This document shows, piece after piece, positions 54,613 to 57,180 of a stretch of 57,180 nucleotides of DNA. The translations under genes and the position numbers were made by a program. The notes below the pieces were generated by a model, which saw nothing but the letters and a program-made list of their open reading frames with translations, had not been told where the DNA came from and ran no database searches. Origin of the DNA: Chitinophagaceae bacterium (GTDB lineage Bacteria > Bacteroidota > Bacteroidia > Chitinophagales > Chitinophagaceae); NCBI GenBank assembly GCA_020847395.1, contig JADLCD010000006.1, positions 1-57,180 on the forward strand, read 5' to 3'. The number at the start of each line of letters is the position of its first letter. The stretch's first letter is position 1.

Positions 54613-55965
54613 TTACAATTTTAGTTTTAAGATTTCCGCGCTTACATTCAGCGTACACCAAACCCAGTGCTGCAAAGGGTTAGAAGATGTTACAGCTTTT
54701 AAAAACCGGGTGGAAGGCGTAACGGCATAAACGGAATAACCACCTACCAGGCTCACATAAGGATGAATGGTATAATTAACATCAAGATCAAATTCCTGGC
54801 CCAGGTTGCCGGATAATGCTTTGCCTTCCTCTTTTAATGAAACCGGGGAAACAAACTGATGTGCTGTTAAAGCAAGCACCCACCTTGCATCCGGCTTATA
54901 TCGTGCTTTTAGATAAGCATCCCCGAGCCCGGTATTTTTATGGGCATTGCCGGTGTAATAATAATCCATACTACCGTAAAACTTGTGGTTGGTGCCGAAG
55001 TAAGGAATAAATGCATGGTTGCTTTTTTGCAAAGTGCCATCCGCATTATTACCGCTCAATAAATCGCCGCCAAGCATAAGGCTCCATTGGGTATTCAGCA
55101 TTCGTTCTGCAGCTGCCGCAACGAGGTAGGCATTGGTTTTTATGCCCTGCTGATTTTTACCTGTTTGGTAATAGGCAGAAACACTGTATTTCCATTTGCT
55201 GCCGGAAAAATAATAATGAGCCCCAATGGTTTGTGTAAAATAAGTTTGTGCACTGCTATCAGCGTTGCTTTTTGCATTCTGAAAACCCAGGTTATTTACT
55301 AAAAAGCTAAAGCTGTTTTGCTTATCCCGGTTGTATTTCAGCCAGGCATTTTGCATCCATTTATAATTTGCCGCATCCTTTGGTGAAAACAGCGCACCGG
55401 ATATATTAGACAGGTTATTACTATATAGCTCCTTATAATTTTGATTAAAGGCAGCATGTGCTTTAAATTCCAGTGTTTTCTTTTGAAACTGAAAAGAAAC
55501 AGCATCGTGTGCCCTGCCGCCCTGCGCCCAGTCCAGGGCCCCAAAAAAACGCTCATCATCCAAAGAAATGACCTGGCGGCCTATCTGCAGCAAAGCGGAA
55601 GGAGTGATAGAAAGTTTCGCCCATGCTTCAAAAAAAGCCAGTCCATTATTAGCGCCTGCACCCTGTGTAAGCGCCTCCTGCCCCCAGATACTTACATTTT
55701 GGGGAGAAAGCTGTAAAGACAATATATTTTTATACCGGTAATTCAATGTAACCCTGCTGCGCTGGCTGATCAGAAAAGCCGGGTTTTCACCTCTATCCAG
55801 AGGTTGAAAAGCACCGCTCCTTAACTCTGCCCGCGGACGTATCTGGGCTGTAACAATAAGCTGACCGGAGGTATCTGAGCTGTTCTGCGCAAATGCTGCA
55901 TTTGCAGCAATAATATTCAAAACAACAAAGGTAAATGCATTACGAAAAAGAGGGAATGTGCCCAT
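54613..55965 (-). CDS. Outer-membrane porin of the alginate-export type
   Basis: A 450-residue beta-barrel protein from ATG 55965; a GTG nine bases upstream is possible. The signal peptide ends IIAANAAFAQ. The barrel has alternating aromatic strands: VTAQIRPRAELRSGAF, ISQRSRVTLNYRYKN, LQIGRQVISLDDERFFGALDWAQGGR (the most conserved block) and later HQFVSPVSLKEEG. It belongs to the alginate_exp-type fold, whose members in this phylum are often near denitrification genes. As the first gene of the nirK operon it may pass nitrite or related anions. Alginate itself is not implied. Confidence 0.82.
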   Translation of the reverse strand: MGTFPLFRNAFTFVVLNIIAANAAFAQNSSDTSGQLIVTAQIRPRAELRSGAFQPLDRGENPAFLISQRSRVTLNYRYKNILSLQLSPQNVSIWGQEALTQGAGANNGLAFFEAWAKLSITPSALLQIGRQVISLDDERFFGALDWAQGGRAHDAVSFQFQKKTLEFKAHAAFNQNYKELYSNNLSNISGALFSPKDAANYKWMQNAWLKYNRDKQNSFSFLVNNLGFQNAKSNADSSAQTYFTQTIGAHYYFSGSKWKYSVSAYYQTGKNQQGIKTNAYLVAAAAERMLNTQWSLMLGGDLLSGNNADGTLQKSNHAFIPYFGTNHKFYGSMDYYYTGNAHKNTGLGDAYLKARYKPDARWVLALTAHQFVSPVSLKEEGKALSGNLGQEFDLDVNYTIHPYVSLVGGYSVYAVTPSTRFLKAVTSSNPLQHWVWCTLNVSAEILKLKL

Positions 55966-55989
55966 AACCGACACGAATTAATTATAGCA

Positions 55990-55997
55990 CAAAGTTA
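55990..55997 (-). promoter_or_regulatory. Promoter -7 element of the nirK operon
   Basis: The minus strand reads TAACTTTG, an exact match to TAnnTTTG, 24 bases before the porin ATG. The -33 position falls in the palindrome at 56014-56029, so that site could control access to this promoter. Confidence 0.55.
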
Positions 55998-56013
55998 GAC
56001 AGCGTAATAGTAA

Positions 56014-56029
56014 AGGACATATTTGTCCT
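56014..56029. promoter_or_regulatory. Palindromic operator candidate of the nirK operon
   Basis: AGGACA, four-base spacer TATT, TGTCCT, exact inverted repeat. It starts 16 bases upstream of the -7 element. The form GGACA-N-TGTCC fits a dimeric sensor such as an Rrf2/NsrR-type or Crp/Fnr-type regulator of nitrosative or low-oxygen response. Which one is not determined and none is encoded nearby. Confidence 0.5.
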
Positions 56030-56124
56030 CAATAGACCCTATGATTATTATCATGCTTTGTGATGCTGAAGGTTCTGGGAAATATGGTTTGAATGTATAA
56101 ATGCTAAACTTTAAAGCGGTTACC

Positions 56125-56185
56125 TGCTGGCAGGAGTTTTAATTACAACCTTTGATTCTCCGCCTGCCGCAGAGTCCTGCCAGCA
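56125..56185. repeat. 11-bp perfect inverted repeat in regulator remnant region
   Basis: TGCTGGCAGGA (56125-56135) and TCCTGCCAGCA (56175-56185) with 39 bases between. The right arm lies next to the XRE-like remnant and may mark the edge of an inserted element that truncated it. Confidence 0.5.
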
Positions 56186-56190
56186 CATAT

Positions 56191-56322
56191 AGCCCGGAAG
56201 AGAGACTCCGCGGAGAAACCAAAGAAGTGGATAATCTGCCACAGGAAGATAAACTGGCTTTGCTTAGAGTGATTGGCGGATTTCTTAGAGACGTAAAAAC
56301 CAAACAGACGTATGCTTCGTAA
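56191..56322 (+). pseudogene. C-terminal remnant of an XRE-type regulator
   Basis: The frame SPEERLRGETKEVDNLPQED then KLALLRVIGGFLRDVKTKQT and YAS-TAA resembles the C-terminal tail of Bacteroidota helix-turn-helix regulators (LPxEDKxxLxxVIxxFLRDxKTxxxY). The helix-turn-helix itself is missing: the frame upstream runs into repeat sequence and a stop at 56142-56144. It is followed by a good terminator, which supports a former functional gene. Confidence 0.55.
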
Positions 56323-56327
56323 AATAT

Positions 56328-56356
56328 AAAAGCCCGGCGTTGTGCGCCGGGCTTTT
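56328..56356. terminator. Bidirectional terminator hairpin
   Basis: AAAAGCCCGGCG, loop TTGTG, CGCCGGGCTTTT. A strong GC stem with A and T tails on both sides, between the XRE remnant and the convergent membrane protein gene (stop 56380). Confidence 0.85.
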
Positions 56357-56379
56357 ATATTTATAAAGTTCAGACTTAA

Positions 56380-56802
56380 CTATAATGACCTTCCTTCTCC
56401 ATGATCATTATTTTTTTTAGCATACTTGTAATTCGCATACACCTCAATTAGATAACCAGAATTTATAACAAGAAATATTATCATTAACAATAGGGATCTT
56501 CCCTGTATTGTAGGTGTTGATATCTGCTTGCCTGCAATTCTAATAAAATAAGAAGAAGAAACTATATCAGGAAATAATGCTATAAGATTAAACGTTGCTA
56601 ATAGCAATAATATTCCTGTAAACATTACTCCATAATCAAACTTAAAAAAATACGCGCCTAAGTTTATGAGGGCAAGGATAAGCGCAATTTGATGTTTTAG
56701 TGTTGCATAATAATCAGTTGTAACTATTATAGACCATGTATAAATTAAAACTATAACAGTCAACAAATACGGCAAAATGAGTTTTATTTTTTTTCTCTTC
56801 AT
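56380..56802 (-). CDS. Four-span membrane protein, unknown
   Basis: A 140-residue protein with four hydrophobic helices (about 8-27, 37-55, 58-76 and 101-122) and short loops. The N-terminus is basic (MKRKKIK) and the C-terminus polar (NYKYAKKNNDHGEGRSL), both predicted cytoplasmic. No family recognised and no operon partner in the window. Confidence 0.65.
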   Translation of the reverse strand: MKRKKIKLILPYLLTVIVLIYTWSIIVTTDYYATLKHQIALILALINLGAYFFKFDYGVMFTGILLLLATFNLIALFPDIVSSSYFIRIAGKQISTPTIQGRSLLLMIIFLVINSGYLIEVYANYKYAKKNNDHGEGRSL

Positions 56803-57180
56803 AAAAGTTCTCTGAATAATTTTTGCTTTACCAACTTCTTAATCATTGACCACACTGGCGCAGGTTTGGTAGCATTGCCTTGTGCATAGCCAGACCTGCT
56901 GCCTTGCTTTTACTTATCTCAATTTCCTAAACTGGCAATGCATAAATAATACAACTATAAACTTACGCCTATTATTATAGCGAAACAAGTAACGCTTAGG
57001 CAGTAGGTCAGCCATCACACAACGCTTGGCTATAGACCGACGTCAGCCGCGGCTGTTGTGCATAGCCTATTGTGTGTTGGCATCACCAACAACATTTCCA
57101 CAGCACTGGTCATATTTGTGTGACAAGCCTCTCAAACTCCTTGTTGTTGGTACGCCCCACATATTTACGATGCTGCATAC
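56803..57180. other. Gene-poor right edge with repeats
   Basis: No supported gene. TTGTGCATAGCC occurs twice (56880-56891 and 57056-57067). Around the second copy there is an imperfect inverted repeat, CACACAACGCTTGGCTATA against CATAGCCTATTGTGTG (57017-57077). Inside it lies the 12-base palindrome CAGCCGCGGCTG. The last 71 bases contain an open minus-strand frame that leaves the window. Confidence 0.5.

Noticed and set aside
57110-57180. Minus-strand open frame of 22 codons leaving the window on the right (reads MQHRKYVGRTNNKEFERLV then TQI and a stop)
   Set aside because: Too short to judge, with no family match, in a repeat-rich stretch. It may be the end of a real gene.

Overview
The window looks like a chromosomal segment of a Bacteroidota bacterium, most likely of the Chitinophagaceae type. 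By eye it is AT-rich (roughly 60 percent A+T). It carries families typical of that phylum: a PorX-type regulator of the type IX secretion system, a TonB-dependent receptor with a carboxypeptidase-like N-terminal domain, several OmpA-family proteins, a DUF937-OmpA fusion, many lipoproteins with an LxxC lipobox, and repeated matches to the Bacteroidota -7 promoter element TAnnTTTG. No tRNA, rRNA, CRISPR array or intact insertion sequence was recognised.

Layout, left to right. 1-1258: end of a DNA methyltransferase overlapping a PmeII-like restriction endonuclease. 1.4-5.4 kb: an alcohol dehydrogenase, an orphan umuC-type polymerase with a large palindrome on its start codon, and a metallophosphoesterase. 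5.5-9.1 kb: a PepSY membrane protein convergent with a siderophore-type TonB receptor. 9.3-21.4 kb: housekeeping genes (trmB, an alkyltransferase-like protein, tcdA, a TatD hydrolase, an LLM oxidoreductase, an AI-2E transporter, asnB, nadE), with short dispersed palindromes in the gaps. 21.6-25.8 kb: lpxD and an HD phosphohydrolase, divergent from porX. 25.8-30.0 kb: small unknowns, a tandem OmpA protein, a metallo-hydrolase and a helix-hairpin-helix protein. 30.1-30.9 kb: a DUF3800 gene broken by two frameshifts, with a 41-base inverted repeat against its start. 31.0-39.4 kb: an acyl-CoA dehydrogenase, a DUF937-OmpA protein, a response regulator, an omega-amidase-like hydrolase with nagA, a GH25 lysozyme and an ABC-F ATPase with one degenerate ATP site. 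39.7-44.2 kb: a decayed lipoprotein gene, a 1023-residue haem-binding dehydrogenase lipoprotein and an apparently exported methyltransferase. 44.2-51.9 kb: a large nested inverted repeat, an SDR, an MsbA-like ABC exporter, an M48 protease, and a long acyl-CoA dehydrogenase with its MarR regulator. 52.1-56.0 kb: a compact operon of porin, lipoprotein copper nitrite reductase, NirV-like protein and SCO protein. 56.0-57.2 kb: a regulator remnant, a membrane protein and repeats.

The best candidate for a little-described system is the 52.1-56.0 kb operon. It encodes an outer-membrane channel and three predicted lipoproteins, one of them a NirK with every copper ligand present and another a probable copper chaperone. 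One promoter with an overlapping palindromic operator appears to drive it. This reads as a self-contained, membrane-anchored nitrite-reduction unit.

The other strong signals are regulatory or structural. They are the umuC start-codon palindrome, the palindrome and frameshifts at DUF3800, the one-sided ATP site of the ABC-F protein, the 7-base duplication that breaks a lipoprotein gene, and four families of short intergenic palindromes. Clean bidirectional terminator hairpins separate several convergent gene pairs.
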